Of a stretch of 64,000 nucleotides of DNA, positions 28,424-39,205 are shown piece after piece; position 1 is the first letter of the stretch, and the number at the start of each line of letters is the position of its first letter. The DNA is from Oceanobacillus sp. FSL K6-2867 (GTDB lineage: Bacteria > Bacillota > Bacilli > Bacillales > Amphibacillaceae): the NCBI RefSeq assembly GCF_037963145.1, contig NZ_CP150144.1, forward strand, positions 124,001 to 188,000, read 5' to 3'. The position numbers were made by a program, and so were the translations under genes. The notes under the pieces were generated by a model that was not told the origin of the DNA, did not search any database, and worked only from the letters and a program-made list of their open reading frames with translations.

Positions 28424-29233
28424 TCAAAAGTGAAAATTCGATAACGTGCTGAATAAGAAGAAATTCACTAATAATATTAAAAATGCCGCGGTATTGTAGG
28501 TAGCTAATGGTTTTCCAACATATCCTACAACAAGGCGCAAAACTAGATACCCGGCATAAACAATCAGAACAAGCAGTGAACCAATTGTTTTCATGTCAAA
28601 CCAATAAAATTCAGAGGCAGAAACATGCGCCCAAACAACCCCTAAAATAATTGCAATTAATAATAAAGGTACCCCGATTGAAATAGCTATAAAACTATAA
28701 CGATCCAATTGCTTCAAGTCTCCTATTTGCCACATCCATTTTAACCCTTTTTTCTTTTTTAAGAAACGATATTGAATTAAATACAAAATGGAAAGTAAAA
28801 ATGCAACTGTAAAGAAACCATAGGAAACGATCGCAAGCGTGATATGTGTAATTAATATTTCATGTACAAATTGAATTGAATCATTTAACTGGACATGTGT
28901 CGTGCTTGCGGCAAAATATAGCAATAGTATAAAAAAGCCAAATACTTGGATAAAAAACACAATGAATCGGATTTGAAAAAGCTTATTGATTATAATGGAA
29001 AGTGTAATCAATACCCAAGAATAAAAAAAGAGACTATCCACTACATTTGTGACAGGAAAGCCTTTCTCCCCAAATACTTCATAAAAGAAAAAAACGGTTT
29101 GCAGTACCCAAACCATACAAATCAACCAGAAAGCAATTTTATTAGCCTTCCGGTTGTGATGTATAAAATCAATAAAAAATCCAATTAAACTAAGGCTATA
29201 TAGAATCAGAATTATTTCGTAGAGCCACTTCAT
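28424..29233 (-). CDS. hemX: HemX, cytochrome-c-assembly-like membrane protein
   Basis: HemX is an integral membrane protein that in B. subtilis lowers HemA levels. The 269-residue protein has about eight hydrophobic segments and belongs to the CcsA/CcmC-like family. The His residues typical of that fold are present in [12 protein letters not shown] and in the C-terminal half. It lies between hemA and hemC as in B. subtilis. A 156-base gap with no gene separates it from hemA. Confidence 0.9.
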   Translation of the reverse strand: MKWLYEIILILYSLSLIGFFIDFIHHNRKANKIAFWLICMVWVLQTVFFFYEVFGEKGFPVTNVVDSLFFYSWVLITLSIIINKLFQIRFIVFFIQVFGFFILLLYFAASTTHVQLNDSIQFVHEILITHITLAIVSYGFFTVAFLLSILYLIQYRFLKKKKGLKWMWQIGDLKQLDRYSFIAISIGVPLLLIAIILGVVWAHVSASEFYWFDMKTIGSLLVLIVYAGYLVLRLVVGYVGKPLATYNTAAFLILLVNFFLFSTLSNFHF

Positions 29234-29389
29234 TCCATATTATAATCCTTTCCGCTAAGATAGAATCGTTTATAATTTTGAAGGATTAACGTCCACGAAG
29301 CATAAAATTAAAACTCAATCAGCAGAGGTATCCTTCTTCCTCCGTCAAAGAGATACAGCTTTAGCTCCAGCAGCGTGGCTTACGTTTAT

Positions 29390-30760
29390 CTACGCCGTTG
29401 TAAAATTACTTTGTGCTGGGATAGCTTGGTCTTCTTTTGATAATAACTTCATTGTTTCATTTTTTTTTGCTTGCTTTTCAAATTCTGCTTTTACTTCTGC
29501 TTCAATACCAAAAATATCAATAAATAACTGTAAAGATTGATCTGCATTTTCTGTTCCAGCAAGCTCTTTTGCCTGTGTAACTGGTTCCTTCAGCAGCTGG
29601 TTAATAATACTTTTTGTATGCTTGCTAATGACTTTCTTTTCTCTTACTGTTAAATCAGGAATTTTTCTTTCGATACTTTTCATTGTCTCTGCTTGGATGG
29701 ACAGTGCCTTTTGGCGCAGAGCTGAAATAACTGGGACAACTCCAAGTGTTTTCAGCCATTCCTTGAACAGAACAATTTCTTCTTCCATCATAATTTCAAT
29801 CTGTTCTGCTGCAGCTTTTCTTGTTTCTAAATTTTCATCCACGATATGTTTTAAATTATCAATATCATATAAGAAAACATTATCCAATTCGCTAATCTCA
29901 GGATCAACATCTCTGGGTACAGCAATGTCCACAAGGAACAAAGCTTTTCCTTTACGCTTTTTCTGTAACGGTTCAAGCATGTCTTTCGTTAATACGATTG
30001 AATCTGATCCAGTAGAACTGATTAAAATGTCCGTTTCCTGTATAACAGATAATAAATTATCCATACTCTCTGCTTTCGCCTGGAATTTCGCGGCTAGATC
30101 TTCAGCATTTGCTAGCGTCCGATTAATAACGGTAATTTTGGTTGCTCCAGATCCCTGCAGATTTTTAGCAGCAAGCTCTCCCATTTTTCCCGCTCCGAGA
30201 ATAGCAACGTGCTTATTTTGTAAATCCCCAAATATCTTTTTAGCCAGCTCGACAGCTGCATAGCTAATGGAAACTGCATGTTCACCAATTGCTGTTTCTT
30301 TATGTGCGCGTTTCCCAAATGTAATTGCCTGTTTAAATAATTCATTAAATACAGTTCCAGTTGCTTTCATTTCTTGTGAAGTTAAAAAAGCCTGTTTCAC
30401 TTGACCAAGGATTTGGGTTTCTCCAAGTACCATCGAATCAAGACCTGTAGTTACACGGAAAAGATGCTCCATCGCACCGTCATCTTCCGTAATTCGTAAA
30501 TAAGAGGAAAATTCTTCTTTATCGAGATGGAACCAGTCAGCCAAAAACTGTTTAATATAGTAACGACCAGTATGCAATTGATCAACAACCGCATATACTT
30601 CTGTACGGTTACACGTCGAAACGATCACATTTTCCAGAATGCTTTTCCGATTTTTTAATTCAGTCATTGCCTCGTGAAGTGATTGCTCTGAAAATGTGAG
30701 CTTTTCCCTTACTTCTACAGGGGCTGTTTTATAATTGAAGCCCACTTTTAGAATATGCAA
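29390..30760 (-). CDS. hemA: Glutamyl-tRNA reductase
   Basis: It reduces glutamyl-tRNA to glutamate-1-semialdehyde, the committed step of C5 haem synthesis. Catalytic Cys in [25 protein letters not shown], the NADPH site [16 protein letters not shown] and the C-terminal dimerisation helices are visible. TTG 30760 is chosen (457 residues, as in Bacillus HemA) since [15 protein letters not shown] is the conserved N-terminus and a G-rich site lies upstream. The frame start at 30985 is spurious. A PerR-like operator overlaps the promoter region. Confidence 0.96.
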   Translation of the reverse strand: MHILKVGFNYKTAPVEVREKLTFSEQSLHEAMTELKNRKSILENVIVSTCNRTEVYAVVDQLHTGRYYIKQFLADWFHLDKEEFSSYLRITEDDGAMEHLFRVTTGLDSMVLGETQILGQVKQAFLTSQEMKATGTVFNELFKQAITFGKRAHKETAIGEHAVSISYAAVELAKKIFGDLQNKHVAILGAGKMGELAAKNLQGSGATKITVINRTLANAEDLAAKFQAKAESMDNLLSVIQETDILISSTGSDSIVLTKDMLEPLQKKRKGKALFLVDIAVPRDVDPEISELDNVFLYDIDNLKHIVDENLETRKAAAEQIEIMMEEEIVLFKEWLKTLGVVPVISALRQKALSIQAETMKSIERKIPDLTVREKKVISKHTKSIINQLLKEPVTQAKELAGTENADQSLQLFIDIFGIEAEVKAEFEKQAKKNETMKLLSKEDQAIPAQSNFTTA

Positions 30761-30815
30761 TTTGCCTACCCCCAAATAATTTACACGGTTTAAATGATTT
30801 GTATATATGATTGCT

Positions 30816-30830
30816 CTCTTATCATTATAA
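30816..30830 (-). promoter_or_regulatory. PerR-like box and -10 region of hemA
   Basis: On the minus strand TTATAATGATAAGAG matches the PerR consensus TTATAATNATTATAA at 11 of 14 fixed positions. It includes a TATAAT that could be the -10 element. hemA is in the B. subtilis PerR regulon. Confidence 0.5.
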
Positions 30831-31019
30831 CATGTATTCCCTTTTCCATTTTCTGAAATTGTGAACAGAAAAAGAAACAATATGTTAGTATAGAGACGTA
30901 ATAGAAAACACTGCATTAAAACAGTTTCTAGATAATAATTATTATAACTAGTGTGTACTTTATCATACTGCACACAGATAATCAAGAATTCAACTCAGGT
31001 GTAGAGGGAGTTTAGGAAA

Positions 31020-31499
31020 GTGAAAAAACAACATTCATTGCTTGCTTATTTACTAATTGGTATCGGTATTTATTTTCTGCTTCGCGAATTAAAAATACCA
31101 ATATTAACAGATTTTTATTCATGGCAAACATTACTCATTATTATTGGACTGGCATTATTAATTCATGGTTATAGCTCAAGATATTACCAAAATTTACTCG
31201 CAGGTACCATTGTACTTGGGATTGGCATCCATTTACACGGTGTCCAGCACTATTCCTTCTGGATTGATCATTGGGCTGTTTACATACTGATTGCGGGAAT
31301 TGCCTTTATTGTCCGATTTATTAAAACAAAAAAAGGACTATTTACTGGACTGATCCTTATTACTCTGGCTGTATTTTTAATTTTTTCTGTTAATCTACCA
31401 GTCTACTTTGATTGGCTGTATACCGTGATTAATTTATTGGAACGCTTTTGGCCAGTCCTCTTGATTATAATTGGTGTTTTCTTATTAAAACGTAAATAA
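31020..31499 (+). CDS. LiaI/LiaF-like membrane protein (DUF5668 type)
   Basis: The 159-residue protein has about six hydrophobic segments arranged as repeated short helical pairs (YLLIGIGIYFLL, WQTLLIIIGLALLI, FWPVLLIIIGVFLL). The pattern occurs in the membrane part of LiaF/YvqF-like proteins of the cell-envelope stress response. No sensor or kinase genes are adjacent. The start is GTG 31020, 9 bases after GAGGGAG. It is divergent from hemA and convergent with an ABC transporter operon. Function unknown. Confidence 0.7.
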   Translation: MKKQHSLLAYLLIGIGIYFLLRELKIPILTDFYSWQTLLIIIGLALLIHGYSSRYYQNLLAGTIVLGIGIHLHGVQHYSFWIDHWAVYILIAGIAFIVRFIKTKKGLFTGLILITLAVFLIFSVNLPVYFDWLYTVINLLERFWPVLLIIIGVFLLKRK

Positions 31500-31500
31500 T

Positions 31501-31538
31501 AAAGAATCCCGGTTGCTGTACTGCACCCGGGATTCTTT
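31501..31538. terminator. Bidirectional terminator
   Basis: AAAGAATCCCGG and its complement form a 12-bp stem, A-flanked and T-flanked, between the membrane protein gene and the convergent ABC transporter gene. Confidence 0.9.
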
Positions 31539-32278
31539 TACAAAACAGAGCTTAAGAAATCCTGTGTTCGCTGCTCCTTCGGCTGATTAAAAATTTCATC
31601 TGGATGACCATATTCTATAATTCTGCCTTCATGCATATAGACAACCCAATCGGCAACTTCACGTGCAAAACCCATCTCATGTGTTACCACAACCATTGTC
31701 ATGCCCTCTTCCGCCAATTCTTTCATCGTTGAAAGCACTTCATTGACAAGCTCTGGATCAAGTGCTGAGGTTGGTTCATCAAAAAGCATCACATCAGGCT
31801 TCATCGATAATGCACGTGCAATGGCTACACGCTGTTTTTGCCCACCAGATAATTTAGATGGGTACACATTATATTTATCCCCTAAACCAACCTTATCAAG
31901 TAATATCTTTCCTTCTTTTATTGCTTCGCTTTTTTTCATACCTTTTACTTGCGTCGGTGCTTCAATTACGTTTTCAAGCACTGTCATATGAGGAAATAAA
32001 TTAAAATGCTGGAAAACCATCCCGACTTTTTGCCTGATTTTATTTAAGTCATGTGATTTTTTTTCAATTTGCTCTCCTCCAATAATAATGCTACCGCTAT
32101 TTTTTATTTCTAAAAAGTTAAGACAGCGCAGCAATGTACTCTTGCCTGAACCACTAGCTCCAATTAATACGACAACATCGCTTTCCTTCACAGTAAGATT
32201 AATATCTTTTAAAACATGTAATTCACCAAATGACTTGTTTAACTGCTTTACACGGATCATTTCTTTTTCTTCATTCAT
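31538..32278 (-). CDS. Polar amino acid ABC transporter, ATP-binding protein
   Basis: The 246-residue ATPase energises an amino-acid importer at the inner face of the membrane. Walker [11 protein letters not shown]-loop [14 protein letters not shown] signature [15 protein letters not shown], Walker [13 protein letters not shown] and the switch His in [10 protein letters not shown] are all intact. It is closest to the GlnQ/ArtM/TcyC class. It is the last gene of a substrate-binding/permease/ATPase operon, 17 bases after the permease. Confidence 0.92.
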   Translation of the reverse strand: MNEEKEMIRVKQLNKSFGELHVLKDINLTVKESDVVVLIGASGSGKSTLLRCLNFLEIKNSGSIIIGGEQIEKKSHDLNKIRQKVGMVFQHFNLFPHMTVLENVIEAPTQVKGMKKSEAIKEGKILLDKVGLGDKYNVYPSKLSGGQKQRVAIARALSMKPDVMLFDEPTSALDPELVNEVLSTMKELAEEGMTMVVVTHEMGFAREVADWVVYMHEGRIIEYGHPDEIFNQPKEQRTQDFLSSVL

Positions 32279-32295
32279 CTAGGTTCCCCTCTTTC

Positions 32296-32958
32296 TTAAT
32301 CACTAACTGCTAATCGTTTTTCAATTTTATTAACAATAAACGTTAATATTAGAACAATTAATAAATAATAAATGGCTACTGTTACGTAGTATGGCAAATA
32401 ATCAAAGGTGTTCGAACCCATTGTACTTGCTACACCAAACAGATCTTGCATACCAATAAAGGAAACTAAGGATGAATCTTTGATCCCGATGATAAATTGG
32501 TTTCCCAGTGATGGAACTGCTCTTCGAAATGCCTGAGGCAAAATAATTCGTTTCATCGTCATACCTTTATTCATACCAAGTGATAAACCAGCTTCACGCT
32601 GCCCTTTATCAATTGATTGGATGGCTCCTCGAATAATCTCAGCAATGTAAGCTCCACTATGAAAAGCCAATCCTGCAGCCCCAGCCCAGAACATTGGAAT
32701 AAGTAAAATATCTGTTAAACCATAGTACAGAATAAAAATTTGTACGATTAATGGTGTCCCACGAACAATCCATATGTAAGCATCTGCAATCCATTCAAGA
32801 ATTTTTATGTTTGATATTTTAAGCAACGCTACAAATAAACCAATAATGATAGCAATTAATAAAGAAACAACAGATAGCTTCACCGTAATCCATAAGCCAT
32901 CGAGAAATACATCATAGCTACCAGTGAAAACATCAAAAAAATGTAATATGTCTTCCAA
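32296..32958 (-). CDS. Polar amino acid ABC transporter, permease
   Basis: The 221-residue permease (from TTG 32958) has about five membrane helices and the EAA loop EAGLSLGMNKGMTMKRIILPQAF. It belongs to the HisM/GlnP family. AGGGGAG lies 9 bases before the TTG; the longer frame start at 33006 reaches back towards the binding-protein stop and lacks a ribosome site. A single permease gene suggests a homodimeric channel. Confidence 0.88.
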   Translation of the reverse strand: MEDILHFFDVFTGSYDVFLDGLWITVKLSVVSLLIAIIIGLFVALLKISNIKILEWIADAYIWIVRGTPLIVQIFILYYGLTDILLIPMFWAGAAGLAFHSGAYIAEIIRGAIQSIDKGQREAGLSLGMNKGMTMKRIILPQAFRRAVPSLGNQFIIGIKDSSLVSFIGMQDLFGVASTMGSNTFDYLPYYVTVAIYYLLIVLILTFIVNKIEKRLAVSD

Positions 32959-33019
32959 GTACTTCAGCTCCCCTTTAGATAAGAATGTGCGCATGCTAGG
33001 ATGCACACATTCTTAAATT

Positions 33020-33838
33020 TTATTTTTCTAATTCAGGTTCTTCGGTAATGTCACCGCCAATCCATTCTTCAGATAAGGCTGCAAGCTCGCCGCTTTCTTT
33101 CATTTCCTTAAGGGCCTCATTAACTGCTTCAAGCAATGCAGTGTTATCTTTATTTACAGCAACCGCTTGTTCAGCAACATCAAGCTGGAATCTCCCATCA
33201 ACTTCCAAACCAGCATCAATAGCTGTCAAGCCTGTTACATCATCTGTGATTACAGCATCGTGATGTCCGCTTGCCAATGATTGAAGAGCAACTACATCAC
33301 TATCTACTTGAGGTATATTTGATGTGTATTCCTGAGCAACTTCAAGATAAGTTGTACCTCTAGCAACAGATATCTCTTTATCCTTCAAGTCGTCTTCTGT
33401 TTCAATATCACTGTCGGGTCTTGTGTAAATGACTGGACCAGAATAGTAATAGGGTTCAGAGAAATCTACCTGCTGCAAACGCTCTTCTGTAACCGTATGA
33501 CTCGCAACCGCAATATCATAGCGGCCTTCGGTGACACCGGTAACAATTCCTGAAAATTTCGCTCGTTGCGGATTCGGCTCTAAACCAAGTTTTTCAGCAA
33601 TAGCTTCTCCAACTGCTATATCGAATCCCACCATGTCAGTGCCTTCCATGTAACTAAATGGCTTAAATTCTCCAGATGCTGCAAATGTTAGCTTGCCGTC
33701 TGCAACTAAATTATAACCAGCATCATCCCCTGCTGCATTCGAATCTTCATGAGCAGATTCATTATTTGCACAACCTGCAAATAGAAGCATAGTTACGATA
33801 GAAAATAACAAAATATTCAGTTTTTTCAACTTTCCCAC
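33020..33838 (-). CDS. Polar amino acid ABC transporter, substrate-binding lipoprotein
   Basis: The 272-residue protein has a lipoprotein signal (LLFAGC, lipidated Cys23). A bilobed binding domain contains FKPFSYMEGTDMVGFDIAVGEAIAEKLG, the signature of family-3 solute-binding proteins for glutamine, cystine or basic amino acids. The ligand cannot be read with confidence. GTG 33838 is only 2 bases from a GGGG site; TTG 33829 would have 11-base spacing, so the exact start is uncertain. It is the first gene of the operon. Confidence 0.9.
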   Translation of the reverse strand: MGKLKKLNILLFSIVTMLLFAGCANNESAHEDSNAAGDDAGYNLVADGKLTFAASGEFKPFSYMEGTDMVGFDIAVGEAIAEKLGLEPNPQRAKFSGIVTGVTEGRYDIAVASHTVTEERLQQVDFSEPYYYSGPVIYTRPDSDIETEDDLKDKEISVARGTTYLEVAQEYTSNIPQVDSDVVALQSLASGHHDAVITDDVTGLTAIDAGLEVDGRFQLDVAEQAVAVNKDNTALLEAVNEALKEMKESGELAALSEEWIGGDITEEPELEK

Positions 33839-34193
33839 ATCCCCTTTTTCATTTAAATAACAGCTATTATCTTTAATCTGTAACGCGAAGTGGTATCAGC
33901 CAACTCCACTCCAATTTGCCATGTATTAAAGTATAGCAATAATTGAAGTTGCGCACGACCTGGCTATAGCACGATATCCGTCAATATATGTACATTTACA
34001 GATTTTATCGAATAATAACTCCCTTTAGCATACATATACCCAAGTTTTCTAAAATATAATCTTGTTTCCTTGAAAATTTAAAAATTATTGTACTTTGAGG
34101 ATTTCAGTTAAAAATTTAACAGTCTGTATTGCGCGGTTATGATTGGATTAAGTTGGAGAGAGAGCTGTTATTCCTAATATTGCTGACTATTCA
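33839..34193. other. Upstream region of the ABC operon
   Basis: About 350 AT-rich bases without a supported gene. It must contain the promoter of the transporter operon. A TTGACG and a TATACT occur on the minus strand but not at correct spacing, and I see no T-box or S-box that would betray the substrate. Confidence 0.5.
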
Positions 34194-34236
34194 TAAAAAA
34201 CCTTGTCTGAGAATTTCTCTCAGACAAGGTGATTTT
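34194..34236. terminator. Terminator after engB
   Basis: CCTTGTCTGAGA and its complement (12-bp stem, 5-base loop) are followed by TTTTTTATG on the minus strand and by a T6 run on the plus strand. Confidence 0.92.
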
Positions 34237-34240
34237 TTCA

Positions 34241-34828
34241 TTACCCTTTAAGATAATGACTGATAACAGTCCATGATTCATCTTTCCCTTCACCTGTTTC
34301 AGATGAAAATGGAATGACAATATCCTCTGGAGCTACTTGGAATGTTTGCTTTGTTCGTTTTACGTGCTGTGCTCGTTTATTCTTTGGTATTTTATCAAGC
34401 TTCGTTGCAATAATAATTACTGGAAGCTCGTGATATTTAAGAAATTCATACATTTGCAAATCATCTTTTGTTGGTTCATGACGCAGGTCGGAGACAAGGA
34501 TTACGGCTTTTAGAGTTTCCCTTGTTGTAAAGTATTCCTCCATCATGCCTCCCCATTTTTCACGTTCCTTTTTAGATACCTTGGCATAACCGTAGCCTGG
34601 CACATCCACGAAATAAAAGGATTCATTAATTTTATAAAAATTTAATGTTTGTGTCTTCCCTGGTTTTGACGAAGTACGAGCTAAATTTTTACGATTAATC
34701 AGCTTATTAATAAACGATGATTTTCCTACATTAGATCGTCCTGCTAACGCTATTTCTGGCAGCATATCACCTGGGTATTGCTTCTGGCTAACAGCACTGA
34801 TGACGATTTCGGCGTTAGTTACTTTCAT
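34241..34828 (-). CDS. engB: Ribosome-biogenesis GTPase EngB/YsxC
   Basis: This essential GTPase is needed for 50S assembly. G1 [10 protein letters not shown]3 DVPGYGYA, G4 TKLDK and G5-type FSSETGEG are intact. ATG 34828 (195 residues) is preferred because GGAGG lies 6 bases upstream and family members start at MKVTNAEIV. The frame start at 34867 lies inside lon. It overlaps the lon 3' end by 14 bases, suggesting coupled translation; the order lon-engB is the same as in B. subtilis. Confidence 0.95.
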   Translation of the reverse strand: MKVTNAEIVISAVSQKQYPGDMLPEIALAGRSNVGKSSFINKLINRKNLARTSSKPGKTQTLNFYKINESFYFVDVPGYGYAKVSKKEREKWGGMMEEYFTTRETLKAVILVSDLRHEPTKDDLQMYEFLKYHELPVIIIATKLDKIPKNKRAQHVKRTKQTFQVAPEDIVIPFSSETGEGKDESWTVISHYLKG

Positions 34829-37145
34829 TTTTCTCCTCCACGAGTGCGTGCTCAAGTACTTGATCAAGGTGATTCACCGTGATAAAATTTAAGTCATTTC
34901 GAACACTTTCTGGTATATTTTCTATATCTTTTTCATTTTCTTCCGGGATAATCAAGGTTGTTAATCCTGCTCGATGTGCACTCAATGATTTCTCTTTTAA
35001 GCCTCCAATTGGCAGCACACGTCCACGGAGTGTAATTTCTCCTGTCATTCCAACTTCTTTCTTAATCGCCCTGCCCGTTAAAGAAGAAACAAGAGCAGTT
35101 GCCATCGTTATACCGGCAGATGGACCATCCTTTGGTGTTGCCCCTGCTGGCACATGAATATGAATATCATATTTTTCGTAAAAATTGGGCTCAATATTAA
35201 ATTCTTTTGTTCTGGAGCGCACATAGCTAAATGCAGCTTGGGCAGATTCCTGCATGACACCGCCCAATTTTCCGGTAAGCGTTAATTTTCCCTTGCCTGG
35301 ATAGTGGGTAACTTCAATGGATAGGATATCTCCGCCAGCAGATGTATATGCTAAACCTGTTGCTGTTCCTATTTGATCCTCTTGCTCCATTAATCCATAA
35401 CGGAAAACTGGCTTCCCGAGTAACTCTTCCAGACTTTTTTCTGTAACAATTACTTTTTCCCTTTCATTGGAAGTAATTATTTTTGCTGCTTTTCTGCAAA
35501 GCTTTGCCAGCTGTCTTTCTAATCCCCGGACCCCAGCTTCTCTTGTATACCTGCGAATCAGCTTAAGGATTGCGTTTTCCCTGATTTGTAAATTAACTTT
35601 TTTGAGTCCATTTTCCTTCAATTGCTTTGGCAATAAATGCTGTTTTGCAATATGCAGCTTCTCTACCTCCGTATAGCCTGCAATGGAAATCAGCTCCATA
35701 CGATCCAATAATGGTCCAGGTATACTGTTTACGTTATTTGCAGTAGCAATGAAAAGCACATTGGATAAGTCATAGTTTTCTTCTATAAAATGGTCACTAA
35801 ACGTGCTGTTTTGTTCTGGGTCCAATACTTCAAGCATTGCCGATGAAGGGTCACCACGAAAATCATTGGACATTTTATCAATTTCATCAAGTAGGAATAC
35901 TGGATTAACCGTCCCAGCTTTTTTCATACCTTGAATAATCCTGCCTGGCATCGCTCCAATATAGGTTCTGCGATGTCCGCGAATTTCTGCTTCGTCCCGC
36001 ACCCCACCTAATGAAATACGCACGAAATTCCGATTAATCGCTTTGGAAATTGACTTTGCCAAGGAAGTCTTACCTACACCAGGTGGTCCAACAAGACAAA
36101 GGATTGGTCCTTTTATTGAATTGGTCAGCTTTTGTACAGCTAAATATTCCAGGATTCGTTCCTTTACTTTATCAAGACCATAATGATCCCGATTTAGCAC
36201 TTTCTCAGCATGTTTAATTTCTATCGTGTCCTGTGTTTTTTCTGTCCATGGTAAAAGCGTTAACCATTCCAAATAATTACGAATAACAGAGCTCTCAGCA
36301 GAACTTTGTGGTACCTTTTCATATCTTCCTAATTCTTTTAAAGCAACTTCCATAATATGGTCTGGCATGTCCGAGTTTTCAATCTTCTCTCTTAATTGAT
36401 CCACTTCACTCGTTTTGCCATCTTTATCACCGAGCTCTTTTTGAATTGCTTTTAATTGCTCGCGAAGATAGTATTCCTTTTGCGTTTTTTCCATGGAATT
36501 TTTAACTCGCTGGCCAATTTTCTTTTCTAAATCCAGAACTTTTTTTTCGTTGGAAATAATTTTAATAAGATGCTGCATTCGCGCAGCTACATTAATCATT
36601 TCCAATATTTGCTGTTTATCTTTTATTTTTAACGTTAAATGAGAAGCAATTATATCTGCTAGTCCGCCCGGTTCCTCGATATCTGAAACAGTTGCATAGG
36701 TTTCATCTGTTAATTTCCTGGAAAGCTTTATGTATTGCCTAAACTGCTCAAGCAAGGAGCGCATTAATGCTTCTTCCTCGTGCTTTTCACCATGCGTCTC
36801 TTCCAAATTATCAATTTCGACTAAGAATTCGTCCTCTGATTCCGTGTAACGGATAATTTCTCCGCGGGAAAGCCCCTCTACCAGCACTCGCATCGTACCA
36901 TTTGGGAGCTTGAGCATCTGCTTTACTTTTGCTAACGTACCTACATTAAAAATATCACTTGGCTCTGGGTTGTCTAAACTCACTTTTTTCTGGGTTGCTA
37001 GGAAAATTAGCTGATTGTCCATCATGGCCTTTTCCAATGCAGCAATCGATTTATCTCGGCCTACGTCCAGGTGTAAAACCATAGACGGAAACACGAGCAA
37101 TCCGCGTAAAGGAAGGAGGGGGACTTGAATGTTTTCTTTCGCCAT
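34815..37145 (-). CDS. lon: ATP-dependent protease LonA
   Basis: LonA degrades misfolded and regulatory proteins in the cytoplasm. Lon N-terminal substrate-binding domain (about residues 1-205), a coiled-coil stretch, AAA+ with Walker [10 protein letters not shown] and Walker B FLLDEID. The proteolytic domain has the catalytic Ser in [14 protein letters not shown] and Lys in [16 protein letters not shown] 37145 (776 residues) follows GGAGGT by 7 bases and matches family length. In B. subtilis the prespore-specific paralogue lonB lies between clpX and lonA; here that interval holds no gene. Confidence 0.96.
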   Translation of the reverse strand: MAKENIQVPLLPLRGLLVFPSMVLHLDVGRDKSIAALEKAMMDNQLIFLATQKKVSLDNPEPSDIFNVGTLAKVKQMLKLPNGTMRVLVEGLSRGEIIRYTESEDEFLVEIDNLEETHGEKHEEEALMRSLLEQFRQYIKLSRKLTDETYATVSDIEEPGGLADIIASHLTLKIKDKQQILEMINVAARMQHLIKIISNEKKVLDLEKKIGQRVKNSMEKTQKEYYLREQLKAIQKELGDKDGKTSEVDQLREKIENSDMPDHIMEVALKELGRYEKVPQSSAESSVIRNYLEWLTLLPWTEKTQDTIEIKHAEKVLNRDHYGLDKVKERILEYLAVQKLTNSIKGPILCLVGPPGVGKTSLAKSISKAINRNFVRISLGGVRDEAEIRGHRRTYIGAMPGRIIQGMKKAGTVNPVFLLDEIDKMSNDFRGDPSSAMLEVLDPEQNSTFSDHFIEENYDLSNVLFIATANNVNSIPGPLLDRMELISIAGYTEVEKLHIAKQHLLPKQLKENGLKKVNLQIRENAILKLIRRYTREAGVRGLERQLAKLCRKAAKIITSNEREKVIVTEKSLEELLGKPVFRYGLMEQEDQIGTATGLAYTSAGGDILSIEVTHYPGKGKLTLTGKLGGVMQESAQAAFSYVRSRTKEFNIEPNFYEKYDIHIHVPAGATPKDGPSAGITMATALVSSLTGRAIKKEVGMTGEITLRGRVLPIGGLKEKSLSAHRAGLTTLIIPEENEKDIENIPESVRNDLNFITVNHLDQVLEHALVEEKNESN

Positions 37146-37432
37146 TGTTTGTACCTCCATAATCTATGTATTTAAGATCTCTCGCAAAACAGTGGAAATA
37201 AATAATTCAATATGTATTTCTTCAGTTTATAGAAAAATCTTCCTTTTGTAAATGGTTTCATTTCTAAAATTATATTCTATTTTTCAATAATTATTTACGG
37301 ACAACAAAATTTTGAGCACCCGGCATTTTTTTGCGCCGGATCTCAAAGCTCAGCTTCAGGACTTTTTGATTTTCACCTGTAAGGGTGCTTTCTCTTTTGT
37401 GCTTAGTATTACCTATGTATATAATTCTAAAC
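37146..37432. other. lon upstream region with imperfect inverted repeat
   Basis: This non-coding interval lies where lonB is expected. TTTGAG...CCGGC and its complement form an imperfect inverted repeat at 37311-37347. AGCACCC is matched by GGGTGCT about 65 bases further on. I see no CtsR-type heptad repeat. Confidence 0.45.
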
Positions 37433-37489
37433 AAAAAGGAGCTGACTGAGTCAGATCATTATTAGAAATGAAGTACCTGCTCAATCAGC
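37433..37489 (-). terminator. Probable terminator after clpX
   Basis: GCTGATTGAG/CTCAGTCAGC (one T-G pair) with a 29-base loop is followed on the minus strand by CCTTTTTG. Confidence 0.65.
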
Positions 37490-37501
37490 CTTAAATTTCT
37501 A

Positions 37502-38779
37502 TTATGCACTTTCTTTTGGATGCTTTTCATTTCCTTCTTTTATTGTTCCATCATGGAAAATCAACTTTGGACTGCCGTTCTCATCGGCAACTGTTTCTTT
37601 CGTAATGATGCATTTCATTACGTCTTCCCGAGATGGAAGGTCAAACATCACGTCAACAATAATACCTTCAATAATGGAGCGGAGTCCGCGAGCACCTGTT
37701 TTTCGCTCAATTGCTTTTTTAGCAATTTCAATCAGTGCATCTTCTTCAAATTCCAATTCAACATTATCCATATCAAACAATTTCTGATATTGTTTAACAA
37801 GCGCATTTTTCGGCTTAGTTAAAATTTGAATCAATGCATCTTCATCCAATGGAGTTAAGCTTCCAATAACTGGGATACGTCCAATGAATTCCGGAATCAA
37901 ACCATAGCGTAATAAATCTTCTGGTAATACTTTGGAAAGCAACTGTCCCATATCCAGGTCTTCCTGCTTTTCATTCGAGCCAAATCCGATTACTTTCTTA
38001 CCTAGACGGCGTTTAATTACTTGATCAATCCCATCGAATGCTCCTCCAACGATAAATAGAATATTTGTCGTATCAATTTGGATAAACTCCTGATGTGGAT
38101 GCTTGCGTCCTCCTTGTGGCGGCACACTTGCGACTGTACCTTCGAGGATTTTCAGCAATGCTTGCTGTACTCCTTCGCCTGATACATCTCTTGTTATCGA
38201 AGGATTCTCCGATTTGCGAGCTACTTTATCTATTTCGTCAATGTAAATAATTCCTTTTTCTGCCTTTTCTACATCATAATCTGCAGCTTGAATAAGTTTG
38301 AGCAAAATATTCTCTACATCTTCCCCAACATAACCAGCTTCAGTTAATGAAGTAGCATCAGCCATTGCAAATGGAACATTAATAATACGAGCGAGCGTCT
38401 GAGCAAGCAATGTTTTACCACTTCCTGTTGGTCCAATCATTGCGATGTTACTTTTTGATATTTCAACATCATCTGTGCTCTTCGTAGAATTAATTCGTTT
38501 GTAGTGATTATACACCGCAACAGCAAGATTTCGTTTTGCTTTATCCTGACCGATTACATAGTCGTCAAGAATATCACAGATTTCCTTTGGCTTTGGAATT
38601 TCATTCATTTCCATATCTTCGTCTGTACCTAGCTCTTCTTCAACGATTTCTGTACAAAGTTCAATACATTCATCACATATATAAACACCAGGCCCGGCGA
38701 CTAATTTACGTACTTGTTCTTGACTTTTTCCACAAAATGAACATTTCAACTGTCCTTTTTCTTCATTAAATTTAAACAT
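37502..38779 (-). CDS. clpX: ClpX, ATPase subunit of ClpXP
   Basis: ClpX unfolds substrates and feeds them to ClpP. The zinc-binding domain has Cys13, Cys16, Cys35 and Cys38. The AAA+ core has Walker [10 protein letters not shown], Walker [10 protein letters not shown] and sensor-2 region TGARGLRSI. The ClpP-contact IGF loop is present (KVIGFGSN). The length of 425 is normal. ATG follows AGGGGTG. It lies downstream of tig, as in other Bacilli, but with its own promoter candidate. Confidence 0.97.
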   Translation of the reverse strand: MFKFNEEKGQLKCSFCGKSQEQVRKLVAGPGVYICDECIELCTEIVEEELGTDEDMEMNEIPKPKEICDILDDYVIGQDKAKRNLAVAVYNHYKRINSTKSTDDVEISKSNIAMIGPTGSGKTLLAQTLARIINVPFAMADATSLTEAGYVGEDVENILLKLIQAADYDVEKAEKGIIYIDEIDKVARKSENPSITRDVSGEGVQQALLKILEGTVASVPPQGGRKHPHQEFIQIDTTNILFIVGGAFDGIDQVIKRRLGKKVIGFGSNEKQEDLDMGQLLSKVLPEDLLRYGLIPEFIGRIPVIGSLTPLDEDALIQILTKPKNALVKQYQKLFDMDNVELEFEEDALIEIAKKAIERKTGARGLRSIIEGIIVDVMFDLPSREDVMKCIITKETVADENGSPKLIFHDGTIKEGNEKHPKESA

Positions 38780-38962
38780 ACCATTTCACCCCTAAACGAG
38801 CTAAATAAATTCAGCTTTCAACTTTTATAGTCATCATATCAGATACAATTTAAAAAACAAAACAATATACTTTATCATCAAGCTAAATATGTTAAACATC
38901 TCTTCTTATGGTGTCAAAATTACTAGCTTAAAAAGCTACAATAAAATTACCTTGTTTTATCT

Positions 38963-38990
38963 ATTATGTATATATTACAGAAAAAGTCAA
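38963..38990 (-). promoter_or_regulatory. Candidate SigA promoter for clpX
   Basis: TTGACT (38990-38985) and CATAAT (38968-38963) are 16 bases apart on the minus strand, each one mismatch from consensus. This would give a leader of about 180 bases. The rest of the 38780-39150 interval holds nothing I can identify. Confidence 0.5.
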
Positions 38991-39154
38991 TAAATTTAAC
39001 TTCATCATTCCGGTTATAGCTACTATATGATGGAGACACAAGATAAATTTCACTTATTTACAAAGGCTGTGCCAAAAGGGCAGTAAAAAAACAGGGAAAC
39101 TCTTAATTCGTCCACCTCTTCTTCCCCTTTTTTGGCCATATGGTTCCCGCTCAT

Positions 39155-39193
39155 AATGTAAAACAAGGTGCGATATGAATCGCACCTTGTTTT
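39155..39193 (-). terminator. Terminator after tig
   Basis: AAAACAAGGTGCGAT and its perfect complement (15 bp, 4-base loop) directly follow the tig stop. Confidence 0.92.
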
Positions 39194-39205
39194 ATTAATT
39201 TGGTG

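Noticed and set aside
27944..28444. 166-codon plus-strand frame
   Set aside because: Antisense to hemC and extending across its ribosome site; no recognisable protein.
29622..30263. 213-codon open frame on the plus strand
   Set aside because: It lies wholly antisense to hemA, has no ribosome site and mirrors the codon pattern of the real gene.
37146..37432. CtsR or CIRCE heat-shock operator for lon
   Set aside because: No CtsR heptad pair and no CIRCE inverted repeat could be read.
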